From positions 1 through 64,000 of the forward strand of contig JAWLAG010000002.1 of the NCBI GenBank assembly GCA_041395505.1: a stretch of 64,000 bases of DNA, in the 5' to 3' direction. This DNA is from Steroidobacteraceae bacterium. Lineage in GTDB: Bacteria > Pseudomonadota > Gammaproteobacteria > Steroidobacterales > Steroidobacteraceae. Positions within the stretch are counted from its first letter, which is position 1. Every line of letters starts with the position of its first letter. Of this stretch, positions 8,330 to 17,046 are shown in pieces. Both the position numbers and the translations under genes were made by a program. The notes under the pieces are model-generated. The model did no database searches, was not told the origin of the DNA, and was given only the letters and a program-made list of their open reading frames with translations.

Positions 8330-9409
8330 ATGAAGGAAGGCATCCGCCAGAAGCTGGAGCGTACGGTTGACCGGTTCGAGGAGATTCGCCGGCTGCTGGC
8401 CGATCCCGAGGTCATCGCGCAGCAACAGCGATTCGTCGATCTGTCGCGGGAGTACGCAAGGCTCGAACCGGTTGCCGACGCCTACCGTGCCTATCGAAGC
8501 CTGGAGAGCGACCGCCGCGCGGCCTCCGACATGACCAGCGACGACGATCCGGCGCTGCGAGAACTCGGGCACGAGGAGCTGCAGCGCCTCGGCCAGGTGA
8601 TGACCGAACAGGAACGCGAGCTGTCGGTCATGTTGCTGCCGCGCGATGACCGCGATGAACAGAACGTATTCCTGGAAGTGCGCGCCGGCACCGGCGGCGA
8701 TGAAGCTGCGATCTTCGCCGGCGACCTGCTTCGCATGTATACGCGTTATGCCGAGGGTCGCGGCATGAAAATCGAGACGCTGTCGGAGAATCCGGGCGAG
8801 CATGGCGGCTATCGCGAGGTGATCTGCCGAGTCAGTTGCGGCAACCCGTTTTCGCGCCTGAAGTTCGAATCGGGCGTGCACCGGGTACAACGCGTGCCAC
8901 AGACCGAGGCCCAGGGACGCATTCATACCTCGGCCTGCACGGTGGCGATCCTCCCGGAGCCGCAGGAGAACGCCGAGATCGAGATCAATCCTGCGGAGCT
9001 GCGCATCGATACCTACCGCGCCTCCGGCGCGGGTGGACAGCACGTCAACAAGACGGATTCGGCGGTGCGGATCACGCATTTGCCAACCGGCATCGTGGTC
9101 GAGTGCCAGGACGAGCGCTCACAACACAAGAACCGCTCGCGGGCGATGCACCTGCTGCAGGCCAAACTCATCGACATGGAGCGATCACGTCGCGAAGCGG
9201 AGGTCGCGGCCACGCGCAAACTGCAGGTTGGCAGCGGCGATCGCTCGGAGCGCATCAGGACCTACAATTATCCGCAAGGTCGCGTGACGGATCACCGTAT
9301 CAATCTGACTCTTTATAAGCTCGACGACATCCTCAACGGCCAGCTGGATGCCCTGATCGATCCCCTGCTGGCCGAGTATCAGGCGCAATTGCTGGCCGGC
9401 GATGGCTGA
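8330..9409 (+). CDS. prfA: Peptide chain release factor 1 (RF1)
   Basis: RF1 terminates translation at UAA and UAG. The 359-residue protein has the GGQ catalytic motif at residues 235-237 (SGAGGQHVN), whose glutamine is the substrate of PrmC. The stop-codon-recognition tripeptide is PQT at residues 190-192, where PAT or PVT is more usual. The ATG was chosen over an adjacent in-frame TTG one codon upstream. The gene usually found before prfA, hemA, is absent here; the 58 bases upstream separate it only from the divergent TPR gene. Its 3' end overlaps the RDD gene by 8 bases. Confidence 0.97.
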   Translation: MKEGIRQKLERTVDRFEEIRRLLADPEVIAQQQRFVDLSREYARLEPVADAYRAYRSLESDRRAASDMTSDDDPALRELGHEELQRLGQVMTEQERELSVMLLPRDDRDEQNVFLEVRAGTGGDEAAIFAGDLLRMYTRYAEGRGMKIETLSENPGEHGGYREVICRVSCGNPFSRLKFESGVHRVQRVPQTEAQGRIHTSACTVAILPEPQENAEIEINPAELRIDTYRASGAGGQHVNKTDSAVRITHLPTGIVVECQDERSQHKNRSRAMHLLQAKLIDMERSRREAEVAATRKLQVGSGDRSERIRTYNYPQGRVTDHRINLTLYKLDDILNGQLDALIDPLLAEYQAQLLAGDG

Positions 9410-9956
9410 CGACGATCCATTGGCCCGCACGGGATTGCGGGTGATGATAGAAAGTCCGACCGGAGTTGCGGTGCAGCTGCCTATTGCCGGCCCCGGCGCG
9501 CGCGCCTACGCGTTCTTCATCGACTGGATGATTCGCGCAGCGGCAGCCGCCGCGTGGTACGTGTGCGGCGCAGCGCTTTACAATCGCGGCGCAGGCATTG
9601 GCCCGCCGAGCGAGATCAGCGCATCGTGGTACGCGGCTGTGATTGCGCCTGCGACGGCCATTTATTTTCTCTATCACTTCGTGCTCGAACCTGCCATGCA
9701 TGGCCAGACACCCGGCAAGCGCCTTGCACACGTGCGCATTGTGGATCTGCATGGCGCCCGCTGCGGCGTCAACGCCCTGCTGATACGCAACGTATTTCGA
9801 CTCATCGACAGCCTGCCCGGAGTCTACGGGCTCGGTCTTGCGACGACGCTGCTCACCCGCCAGCATGTGCGTCTGGGCGATCTGGCTGCGGGCACGGTGC
9901 TCGTCTACGATCGCCCGGCCGAAACTCACGCCTCTGCCGGCGGATTGCCAAGATGA
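9402..9956 (+). CDS. RDD-family membrane protein
   Basis: This is a 184-residue integral membrane protein of the RDD family, with about three hydrophobic segments. The family's conserved Arg and Asp residues appear in ARAYAFFIDWMIRAAA near the first helix and again in LLIRNVFRLIDSLP. A QTPGKRLAHVRIVD loop lies between helices and RLGDLAAGTVLVYDR closes the domain, both typical. Transport function has been suggested for RDD proteins, but the substrate here is unknown. It overlaps prfA by 8 bases and the SpoIIM-like gene by the ATGA junction, so all three are probably translated from one mRNA. Confidence 0.9.
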   Translation: MADDDPLARTGLRVMIESPTGVAVQLPIAGPGARAYAFFIDWMIRAAAAAAWYVCGAALYNRGAGIGPPSEISASWYAAVIAPATAIYFLYHFVLEPAMHGQTPGKRLAHVRIVDLHGARCGVNALLIRNVFRLIDSLPGVYGLGLATTLLTRQHVRLGDLAAGTVLVYDRPAETHASAGGLPR

Positions 9957-10942
9957 CAGGACCAGAACTGCCCGCGACGACCGATGGCGCTTTCGAACAG
10001 CGGGACTCCGGCGCCATCGCGCAGCACGCTGAGCAAATGCGTCGCGGCACGGCTACGCCTGCCGAAGCGATTGCGGTACTGCACGACTACCGCCAACTGG
10101 CACAACAACTGGCCCGCGTGCGCCGCGCGGCACCGCGCGGCGCAGAGCGTGATCGGCTCGAGTCGGCCTACCTGCGGCTGCACGGCATCATCCATCGGCC
10201 CGCCATCCAGCCGCGGCACTGGCCCCTGCTGTTGTTCGGGGCACAGTTGCCGGCAACGGTCTGGGCGCTGCGCAAACACATCGCCTGGGTTGCACTGCTG
10301 TTCGTGCTGTCGATTGCCGCTGGCCACTGGCTGACCCAGAGCTATCCGGACCTGGTGGCGTTATTCGCATCGCCGCAGATGGTCGCAACCGTCGAGCGCG
10401 GCGAGTTGTGGACCGACAGCCTGCTGAATGTTTTTCCGGGATCGGTACTCAGTGCCGAGATCCTGACCAACAACGTCGTCGTGGCATTGTTCGCCTATTG
10501 CGCCGGCTTCCTGTTCGGCCTCGGCACGTTCTACATCGTCACCCTGAATGGGCTGCTGCTCGGCAGCCTGTTTGCGTTCACATCGCAGCACGGAATCGCG
10601 GACCGGCTGTTTGCGTTCATCATCGCCCACGGCCCGGTTGAACTCGGCTGCGTATGCCTCGCGGGGGCCGCAGGGGCGGCCGTGGGCGAAGCGATCGCGC
10701 GCCCGCCCAACGGCCTGCGCTCCGATGCGTTTCGATCTGCCATCGCCCGTACCTGGAAGCTCATGCTGGTCCTGTGCATTTTGCTGATCGGCTGCGGATT
10801 CATCGAGGGATTCATCTCGCCGAACCCGGGCGTATCGCTCGCGGCGCGGATCACGATCGGCGCCGGATATTTTCTCTGCGCCGCTGCCCTGCTGTTGCTG
10901 CCGCGTCGCTGGCGGCGCTCAGATACGCCGCTGACGGCGTAA
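9953..10942 (+). CDS. SpoIIM-family (stage II sporulation protein M-like) membrane protein
   Basis: This 329-residue polytopic membrane protein belongs to the SpoIIM/DUF95 family. A cytoplasmic N-terminal region of about 100 residues is followed by roughly five or six membrane segments, with the family core around NVVVALFAYCAGFLFGLGTF and HGPVELGCVCLAGAAG. In sporulating Firmicutes SpoIIM works in a peptidoglycan-degrading complex, but gammaproteobacteria do not sporulate and the family role there is unknown. A longer reading upstream runs through the RDD gene and is rejected. Its 3' end overlaps the convergent DUF58 gene by 24 bases. Confidence 0.88.
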   Translation: MTGPELPATTDGAFEQRDSGAIAQHAEQMRRGTATPAEAIAVLHDYRQLAQQLARVRRAAPRGAERDRLESAYLRLHGIIHRPAIQPRHWPLLLFGAQLPATVWALRKHIAWVALLFVLSIAAGHWLTQSYPDLVALFASPQMVATVERGELWTDSLLNVFPGSVLSAEILTNNVVVALFAYCAGFLFGLGTFYIVTLNGLLLGSLFAFTSQHGIADRLFAFIIAHGPVELGCVCLAGAAGAAVGEAIARPPNGLRSDAFRSAIARTWKLMLVLCILLIGCGFIEGFISPNPGVSLAARITIGAGYFLCAAALLLLPRRWRRSDTPLTA

Positions 10943-12217
10943 TTGTCCGAAGCGGAGCATCAGCGCATCGCCGAGCTGGCGCTCACTCGCCAGAACAACC
11001 GCAGCGCCACGTTGCGTCATCTGTTGTGCCTGCAATTGCATGCGCTCGATCTGCTCGCGCGCGGCGAGCGCGCGCCATGGATCGAGCCAGTGTCGGGCCG
11101 CGCCGTTCGCGGCGGACAGCGTGGCCTCATCCTGCAAAGCGCCGACCAACATCAGGTGCGGCGGGGTCAGCAATCGTTGTGCCGCAAGCATGCCCTCCGC
11201 GCCGCTACTGTCGCCGAAATCGCTCAGCATCACAACCAGGCTGCGCCGCCGCAGTTGGCGACGAATGACCGCCGCGGCGGCGAACGGATCCGATTCGACA
11301 GGCTGCGCGCTGATCGAGGCCATTGCGTCGCGCAAGCGCCGCACAGCGGCGTAGCCCATCGTGGGTGCCACCTCGATGAGCGGCACATCGGCGAACACGA
11401 CCAGTCCGACGCGATCACCAGCAAGCGACAATCGTTCGGCGAAACGGGCCGCGACGTTGGTATATAGACCGTAGCGATCCAGATGCCCGGCGCGCAAACG
11501 GCTCAGCCGCCCCGCATCGAGTGCAATCACGACTTCCAGATGCCGATCTTCGCTGTATTCGCGGCTGACGAGAGCGTTGCTGCGCGCCGAGGACTTCCAG
11601 TCGATTCTGCCGAGCGGATCGCCGCTGCGATAGGGGCGAAGCTGCAGGAGCTCGAAGCCTGCGCCGGCGACCGGCAGACTGCGCCCACCTCCGATCCAGG
11701 CGGATGTGCGGCTGCCAGCGAGCGCTGGACTGTCCGGGACGACCTCGATCTGCGACGAAGTGGCGAGCTCGGTATCCCACCAGGCGAGTGAAAACCGGCC
11801 GAGCAGACGCGCGCGCCATGCGGGCAGTCGTGCGGCGCCTAACCGCACGGCCGTAACTCGCAGCTGACCGCGATTGGCTGCGGCCGGTGCGAGCCGCATG
11901 ACGCCGGTTGGCATCGACAAGGCGAGCTGCGCTGGCAGGACCGGGGCGTATTGCAGCTGGAGGAAGCGTCGGGCGGGATTCTGAATGCTGAAATCGACAG
12001 CAGCATCGCGCCCGAGCAGCAGAATATCAGGTGGTGTCACTTCGAGCGTCGGCTGCGCACGACGCATCAACGCCCCTTCGATCGCGATGCCACCGAGCAG
12101 CAGGAGCAATGGCCAGCCCCAAAGAAAGGAGACGGCCGGATCCGCTGACCAGATCGCCACGATCGCGAGTATCGCTGCCAGGACGATCAGCAGATAACCC
12201 CGTTCGGCAACGTGCAT
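10919..12217 (-). CDS. DUF58-domain protein (vWA-like partner of MoxR ATPase)
   Basis: The 432-residue protein has two N-terminal membrane helices (residues about 8-24 and 32-48), then a beta-rich region and a DUF58 domain. The diagnostic DUF58 motif RPYRSGDPLGRIDWKSSAR spans residues 194-212. After it comes a vWA-like segment beginning LEVVIALDAGRLS, with a partial MIDAS-like DxGxxS pattern. DUF58 proteins are regularly encoded beside MoxR AAA+ ATPases, and a substrate-adaptor role is inferred. It follows moxR on the same strand with two bases between them. Confidence 0.9.
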   Translation of the reverse strand: MHVAERGYLLIVLAAILAIVAIWSADPAVSFLWGWPLLLLLGGIAIEGALMRRAQPTLEVTPPDILLLGRDAAVDFSIQNPARRFLQLQYAPVLPAQLALSMPTGVMRLAPAAANRGQLRVTAVRLGAARLPAWRARLLGRFSLAWWDTELATSSQIEVVPDSPALAGSRTSAWIGGGRSLPVAGAGFELLQLRPYRSGDPLGRIDWKSSARSNALVSREYSEDRHLEVVIALDAGRLSRLRAGHLDRYGLYTNVAARFAERLSLAGDRVGLVVFADVPLIEVAPTMGYAAVRRLRDAMASISAQPVESDPFAAAAVIRRQLRRRSLVVMLSDFGDSSGAEGMLAAQRLLTPPHLMLVGALQDEATLSAANGAARHWLDPWRALAAREQIERMQLQAQQMTQRGAAVVLASERQLGDALMLRFGQLRRQRRI

Positions 12218-12219
12218 GA

Positions 12220-13167
12220 TTATCGAGGGACCGGTGTCGCGCCCAGCACTTCGTCGATGATCTGCTGCGCCGAGACGGCACGCAATGCCGCTTCGGCGCC
12301 GAGCGACAACCTGTGCCCGATCACCCAGGGCGCGGCCTCCTTGACGTCTTCCGGCGTGACGAAATCACCGCCGCGCAGACCCGCGACGACGCGAGCCGCG
12401 CGTAACAATGCCAGCGCACCGCGACTCGAGAGGCCGACGGCAATGTCGGTCCGTTCGCGGGTCGCATTGGCGAGCGCGATGACATAGCTGTGCAGAGCGG
12501 GCGATACGTGCATGCCTTCGGCTTCGTCCCGGGCCGCGCTCAACAGGTCGGCCTCGACGATGCGCATCTGCGGCAATGAAACGGTCTCGGTCATGGTGGC
12601 GCCGTAGCGCTCGAGGATCTGGACTTCTTCGTCCGCGGGCGGGTAGAGAAGATTGACGCAGAGCATGAAACGATCGAGTTGTGATTCGGGCAGCGGGAAT
12701 GTTCCCTCGAACTCGTGCGGATTCTGTGTCGCGATCACCAGGAAATTGGGATCGAGCTTCTGGACGCCCTGCTCGGTGCTCACCTGCCGCTCGGCCATCG
12801 CCTCGAGCAGCGCGGACTGCGTCTTGGGTCCCGCGCGATTGATCTCATCGACCAGGACCACATCTGCAAACAACGGTCCGGGATGAAAGACGAATTGCCG
12901 GGCGACTTCGTCATAGATGCTCACGCCGATGATATCCGCTGGCATCAGATCCGCCGTTCCCTGCACGCGGCGGAAGGAGCCGCCGATCACCGCTGCCACG
13001 GAGCGAGCCAGCAGGGTCTTGCCGAGGCCCGGCGCGCCTTGCAACAACACGTGCCCGCGCGCCGTGAGCGCAACCGTGAGGGCCCGGATGGCCGCGCGGT
13101 TACCGATGACGGCGCGGCCCAGTTCCCGCTGCAGCTGAGATTCGAGTTCGCGAATGTGATTGCTCAT
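12220..13167 (-). CDS. MoxR-family AAA+ ATPase
   Basis: This 315-residue ATPase of the MoxR group is a chaperone-like AAA+ family whose members mature or assemble other protein complexes. Visible motifs are Walker A GAPGLGKT at residues 44-51, Walker B VVLVDEINRA at 103-112, sensor 1 ATQNP near 146-150 and an arginine in ESQLDRF near 166. The start MSNHIRELESQL was chosen because the longer upstream reading lies inside the preceding gene; it gives an ATGA overlap with that gene. The neighbours (DUF58, DUF4350-like, DUF4129-like) are standard MoxR partners. Confidence 0.95.
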   Translation of the reverse strand: MSNHIRELESQLQRELGRAVIGNRAAIRALTVALTARGHVLLQGAPGLGKTLLARSVAAVIGGSFRRVQGTADLMPADIIGVSIYDEVARQFVFHPGPLFADVVLVDEINRAGPKTQSALLEAMAERQVSTEQGVQKLDPNFLVIATQNPHEFEGTFPLPESQLDRFMLCVNLLYPPADEEVQILERYGATMTETVSLPQMRIVEADLLSAARDEAEGMHVSPALHSYVIALANATRERTDIAVGLSSRGALALLRAARVVAGLRGGDFVTPEDVKEAAPWVIGHRLSLGAEAALRAVSAQQIIDEVLGATPVPR

Positions 13168-14444
13168 GGTATCTGCCTGTCGATCTTGACCAGCAAGTTG
13201 CGCAAGCGCAGCAGATCGACCTTGCCGCCGCTGCCCGCGGTCCGCGCCATGCTCGAAACGCGCGCCAGATCCGCCGATGCTACACGAGGATGGCGCGCGA
13301 GCCATTGCCAGAACGATTGCGGATCCGGCGCAAGCCGCAGGCGCGTCGAAACCGACCGCACGAATTGCTGGACGAGCGTGACGGCCGCGTCTGCGGGGCG
13401 CACCACTCGGGCGAGGAACGCGGCGCTCGCGTTCAGCAGGTCGGCCTGGGCAGGAGCCTCGATGCGCACGGGCAGGACCAATGCGGTGCCACCGACGACC
13501 CAGGAAAACCAGGTCAACAGCAGCACGAGGATGCTGAGGTACAGGCGGGGATCGGCGTAGAAGCTTGCGGCATCGTAGGTATCCGCAACACCCTGGTGCG
13601 CATCGTCGAAGATGACGACACCCGCCGGCGCAACATTGGCGGCGAACAGGTTGGCGGCGAAACGCGCATTGTCGGCCCGCTCGATCGCCCGGTTCGTCAG
13701 CGGGCTGCCCATGGTGAGCAGGAGTATCTTGCCCTTGCCGACGAGTTTGACGAAAGCCGTGCCGATTCCCGAGCCGCTATCGGCAGCGAGTTCGGCAGCA
13801 AAGCTGTCGAATGGAACACGCAGCAGCCAATCCTGCTGGGTGTAGTCCGCAACGCCGGCCACGGCACCAACCCTGTCGAACAAGGGATGAGGCTGGCGCG
13901 GCACCATGCGCCGCTCCTGCGGACGGGCCAGCAGCTCGACAGATGGCGCCGGTCGCACCGTGCGACGGCCGGCCAGGCGGGACTCGCGTTGCGTGGTGGA
14001 TTCGAAATCGAGCCCGGTGAGCGCAGCAATGTCCGCAAGTGCCACGCCACCGAACGCCTGCGACCAGTCCGGCGCGTCGGTCAGTGCCGCCATCACCACC
14101 AGCGTGTTGCCATTGCGCAGCCAGCGCTCGAGCGCCAATTGTTCATCCGTGCGGATCGGCCGGGCGCCCGGCAATGTAACCAGCAGGAGATTGCCATGAT
14201 CGGCGCCTGCAATCTCTCCGAGGCTCGTATACGGCGATCGCAGTGCACGCACTTCGAAGCCGCTGTCCTGCAGCCAGCGCTGCAGCAACAAATAGCCGTT
14301 GCTGCGCGACTCGCTGCTGACCGGCCGCGAGATGGCTTCGCGCGCGCGCTCCGGACTGCGCGGCAGGAGAAACATCAGGAAGAACAGCAGCGCGGCCGCG
14401 AGGGCAGCCAGCACCGAGGCCATGCGGGTCGCCGAGGTATTCAT
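13164..14444 (-). CDS. DUF4350-type membrane protein of the MoxR cluster
   Basis: This 426-residue protein has an N-terminal membrane helix (ASVLAALAAALLFFLMFLL) and a second helix near residue 295 (YLSILVLLLTWFSWVVGG). The region between them is a Rossmann-like DUF4350 segment. It includes NGYLLLQRWLQDSGFEVRAL and WLRNGNTLVVMAAL, resembling the GldG/ABC-type-uncharacterized domain that senses or binds an unknown ligand. The start was placed at MNTSATRMAS, where it shares an ATGA junction with the upstream gene; a longer reading would lie wholly inside that gene. The role within the MoxR set is unknown. Confidence 0.8.
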   Translation of the reverse strand: MNTSATRMASVLAALAAALLFFLMFLLPRSPERAREAISRPVSSESRSNGYLLLQRWLQDSGFEVRALRSPYTSLGEIAGADHGNLLLVTLPGARPIRTDEQLALERWLRNGNTLVVMAALTDAPDWSQAFGGVALADIAALTGLDFESTTQRESRLAGRRTVRPAPSVELLARPQERRMVPRQPHPLFDRVGAVAGVADYTQQDWLLRVPFDSFAAELAADSGSGIGTAFVKLVGKGKILLLTMGSPLTNRAIERADNARFAANLFAANVAPAGVVIFDDAHQGVADTYDAASFYADPRLYLSILVLLLTWFSWVVGGTALVLPVRIEAPAQADLLNASAAFLARVVRPADAAVTLVQQFVRSVSTRLRLAPDPQSFWQWLARHPRVASADLARVSSMARTAGSGGKVDLLRLRNLLVKIDRQIP

Positions 14445-15421
14445 GCGTTGGTCTGCGCGAGCGCGCCCATCACCCGATCTCCCGAGGCCAGTGCAGCCGC
14501 TATCTCCTGCACCTCCGGTATCGCGGCGGCATAGCGGGCGCGTAGCGCGACTTCGGACAATTTCGCGAATTCGCGCGCGATCGTTGCGTCCATCCCGCCG
14601 AATCGCGCCTGAAGTTCCGCCAGTGTGAGCGCCCCTGCCGGACCCGCCCGCAGACGTGGCTGCAGACACTGCAATACAAGCCGCACCATCAATGCCGGCC
14701 GTTCGTGGTAAGGCGCCAGCTCGATGTCGCTGCGACTGAGCACGGCCGGCGGCGGCAAGGGCGGGTGCTGGTCGCGCTGCGCGACCGCCCGCACTCGTCG
14801 CGCGCGGGCGTCACGAATTTCCTCATAGGCGCCGCGCAGCACCAGGGCGACCACGAGCGACAACAGCAAGACGACCACGAGGCGCAGCATCGAAGGCGCC
14901 GGCCATTGGCGACCCAGCAGTTGCCTCAGCCAGGCAGGCGCAATAGCATCGCCCGCCCCGCCAGCCTCGCCGTATCCCCTTAGCCAGCGCGCAAAGCGCG
15001 TCCAAAGGTTCGACGGCTCGTCATTGGCGGCGCGAAATCGCTCGCCGAGCTGGTACAGACTCCCCGGGTGCGGTGCCGCTCGCACCGTGGCGGCGCCAGC
15101 TTCGCGCTGCACGATGGCGGCAAACTGCGCGACACCATCGATGGACAGGTCATTGCCCGCCTCATTCCATGATTGCGGCAGCCAGGCGGACCACGGACCG
15201 CGGCGCAGGGTCCGCACCAGTGCCGGGCAGCGCGCGTTGATGCGCGCAAAGCCGACATCGGATCGTGGATCGAGCCGCTGCCGGCAGAGTTCTATCTGCC
15301 GGTCGAGTTCCGCAAGGGAAACGCTGGCGGTCTGCGCCATCGCTGGCTGGCCGGCGAGCGCGAGGAACAGGAGCGCAGCGCAGAGCGCGGCCCGTTCAGG
15401 CGGCGACAGGCTTGCCTTCAT
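14441..15421 (-). CDS. DUF4129-type membrane protein of the MoxR cluster
   Basis: This 326-residue protein has a cleavable signal peptide (MKASLSPPERAALCAALLFL, cleavage after PAMA) and one central membrane helix (LRLVVVLLLSLVVALVLRG). The C-terminal cytoplasmic segment fits DUF4129: LMVRLVLQCLQPRLRAG followed by LTLAELQARFG. DUF4129 is found C-terminal to transglutaminase domains or alone next to MoxR and DUF58. No transglutaminase domain is present here. The start overlaps the upstream membrane-protein gene by 26 bases. Confidence 0.75.
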   Translation of the reverse strand: MKASLSPPERAALCAALLFLALAGQPAMAQTASVSLAELDRQIELCRQRLDPRSDVGFARINARCPALVRTLRRGPWSAWLPQSWNEAGNDLSIDGVAQFAAIVQREAGAATVRAAPHPGSLYQLGERFRAANDEPSNLWTRFARWLRGYGEAGGAGDAIAPAWLRQLLGRQWPAPSMLRLVVVLLLSLVVALVLRGAYEEIRDARARRVRAVAQRDQHPPLPPPAVLSRSDIELAPYHERPALMVRLVLQCLQPRLRAGPAGALTLAELQARFGGMDATIAREFAKLSEVALRARYAAAIPEVQEIAAALASGDRVMGALAQTNA

Positions 15422-16163
15422 GTCCGGCCAGAGCGCTGCGAAGAACCAGATCGGCGTGCATGACGAGCAACAGCGCGGCGAACAATGGCAGCAACGTGGC
15501 GCCGACGATTGCCAGTACAACTGCAGTGAGTGCGCTCACGAGCGCGAGATCGGCTGCACCGAACAATTGCGCCACGAGCAGGACCACTGTCCACAGCACG
15601 AAATAGACGACGATGACGGCCACCAGCGCCACCAGCAACATGGATGCCGTGCGCCACCAGTGACCGCGAATCAGACTGAAACTTCGTCGCATCGCCGGCA
15701 ATGGCGCGAGCCCTTCGTTGACGAGCGAGGGCATCGCCATGCTCAACGCAACCATGAGATAAACACCCGGCAGAACCAGCAGCGCCAGGCCCGCGGCCAC
15801 GGCAAGCACGACCGCGATCGCGATTGCGACAACCGGCGATGCCTGCCGCAGTGTCGCACGTGCCGCGGCAGCGAAGGAGAATTCCGCCGTGCCGGTGGCG
15901 GTTTGCAGGCGCATGATCAATGCCAGCCCGATCGCGGCGGCAGCAAATGCAACCAGCATCAACGACCACCACAGGGGATCCGCAGCCGGCCGGGCGCCGC
16001 GACCGGTCAACAGGAAACCCTGTATCGATGCCAGCTGCCCCACCAGCTGCACGGCCAGCGCAACCGGCAGACACTTTACAATGCTCGCCATGAAAAGGCG
16101 CAGACCGAGGTCGAGAACTTCGCCGCTCAGCAACGGACGTCGCAACTTGAGCGCTTGAACCAT
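15396..16163 (-). CDS. Polytopic membrane protein heading the leftward MoxR operon
   Basis: This protein of about 255 residues is dominated by hydrophobic helices, about six in number, including SPVVAIAIAVVLAVAAGLAL and VVYFVLWTVVLLVAQLFG. A central RRSFSLIRGHWWRTASML segment resembles the loop in bacterial glycerophosphodiesterase-membrane-domain-like and YciC-like proteins. No catalytic motif is visible. Two starts are possible; the ATG beginning MVQALKLRRPLL is preferred and lies back to back with the prmC ATG in the shared bases CATG. The other start, 11 codons upstream, would overlap prmC further. Confidence 0.7.
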   Translation of the reverse strand: MVQALKLRRPLLSGEVLDLGLRLFMASIVKCLPVALAVQLVGQLASIQGFLLTGRGARPAADPLWWSLMLVAFAAAAIGLALIMRLQTATGTAEFSFAAAARATLRQASPVVAIAIAVVLAVAAGLALLVLPGVYLMVALSMAMPSLVNEGLAPLPAMRRSFSLIRGHWWRTASMLLVALVAVIVVYFVLWTVVLLVAQLFGAADLALVSALTAVVLAIVGATLLPLFAALLLVMHADLVLRSALAGHEGKPVAA

Positions 16164-17046
16164 GACCGACACTATAACGGACGGGCCCTGCGACACAATC
16201 GGCGCCGCACTCGCATTGGCCGAGAGCGTCCTGCAGCCCTTGGGCGAGCACGCACCCGTCGAGGCGAGGCGACTGGTGGCCGCTGCGCTTCGGCTGCCCG
16301 TCGCGACAACGGTCGCGACAGCCGAGCGCGTATTGACCGACGCCGAGCAAGTGCGATTGCGCGACTGGCTGCGACGCCGCGCCGCCGGCCAGCCCCTGGC
16401 CTATCTGCGCGGCGAGAAGGAATTCTGGTCACTGCCCCTGTTGGTCGACCCGAACGTCCTCGTGCCGCGGCCGGAGACGGAACTCGTCGTCGAGCGCGCA
16501 TTGGCGCTCGGCACCGGGTCGGGCCTGCAAGTGCTCGATCTGGGTACCGGCAGCGGCGCCATCGCCGCGGCGCTTGCCCGGGAGCGGCGCGACTGGCAAA
16601 TCACTGCGGTCGAGCGCAGCGATGCCGCGCGCGCCGTGGCCGCGAAGAATTTCGCCCGTCTCACGCCGGGCAACGTCGAATTGCTGCCGGGCGAGTGGTT
16701 CGATGCCCTTGGTGAGCGGCAATTCGACATGGTGCTGTCGAATCCGCCCTATCTCGCCGCCAACGATTCCGCGCTGCATGATGACGGCGTGCGGGCCGAG
16801 CCGCGTGAAGCGCTGGTGGCCGGAGCAAGCGGCATGGAGGCGCTCTTTTTCATAATAGCGAACGCGCCAATGCATTTGCGCGACGGCGGCTGGTTGATAC
16901 TCGAGCATGGTGGCACGCAGCAACGCACGGTCGCGGACGCACTTGCCAATGCCGGGTTTGCTCACGTACGCTGCCACGCCGATCTCGCCGGGTGGCCGCG
17001 TGTCAGCGAAGGCCGCCTGCAGGGTACATTACGGAGAACACTTTGA
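16162..17046 (+). CDS. prmC: Release factor glutamine methyltransferase PrmC (HemK)
   Basis: PrmC methylates the GGQ glutamine of RF1 and RF2 with S-adenosylmethionine. The 294-residue protein has the N-terminal helical substrate-binding domain (GQPLAYLRGEKEFWSL), SAM motif I DLGTGSG at residues 126-132 and the catalytic NPPY at 194-197. It usually follows prfA directly; here 6.8 kb of membrane and AAA+ genes separate them. Its 3' end shares TTGA with the cyclophilin start. The start codon overlaps that of the divergent membrane protein. Confidence 0.96.
   Translation: MTDTITDGPCDTIGAALALAESVLQPLGEHAPVEARRLVAAALRLPVATTVATAERVLTDAEQVRLRDWLRRRAAGQPLAYLRGEKEFWSLPLLVDPNVLVPRPETELVVERALALGTGSGLQVLDLGTGSGAIAAALARERRDWQITAVERSDAARAVAAKNFARLTPGNVELLPGEWFDALGERQFDMVLSNPPYLAANDSALHDDGVRAEPREALVAGASGMEALFFIIANAPMHLRDGGWLILEHGGTQQRTVADALANAGFAHVRCHADLAGWPRVSEGRLQGTLRRTL
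17033..17045 (+). promoter_or_regulatory. Ribosome binding site fixing a TTG start for ppiB
   Basis: GGAG is followed by a 6-base spacer and TTG, which overlaps the prmC stop as TTGA. The spacing is ideal, and the resulting protein start KAIRFETNLGQIEIEL matches the canonical cyclophilin N-terminus. Confidence 0.7.

Noticed and set aside
15024..16715. Long rightward open frame opposite the MoxR-operon membrane genes and over prmC
   Set aside because: It covers prmC in another frame. The translation is Arg/Gln-rich low-complexity sequence typical of shadow frames.
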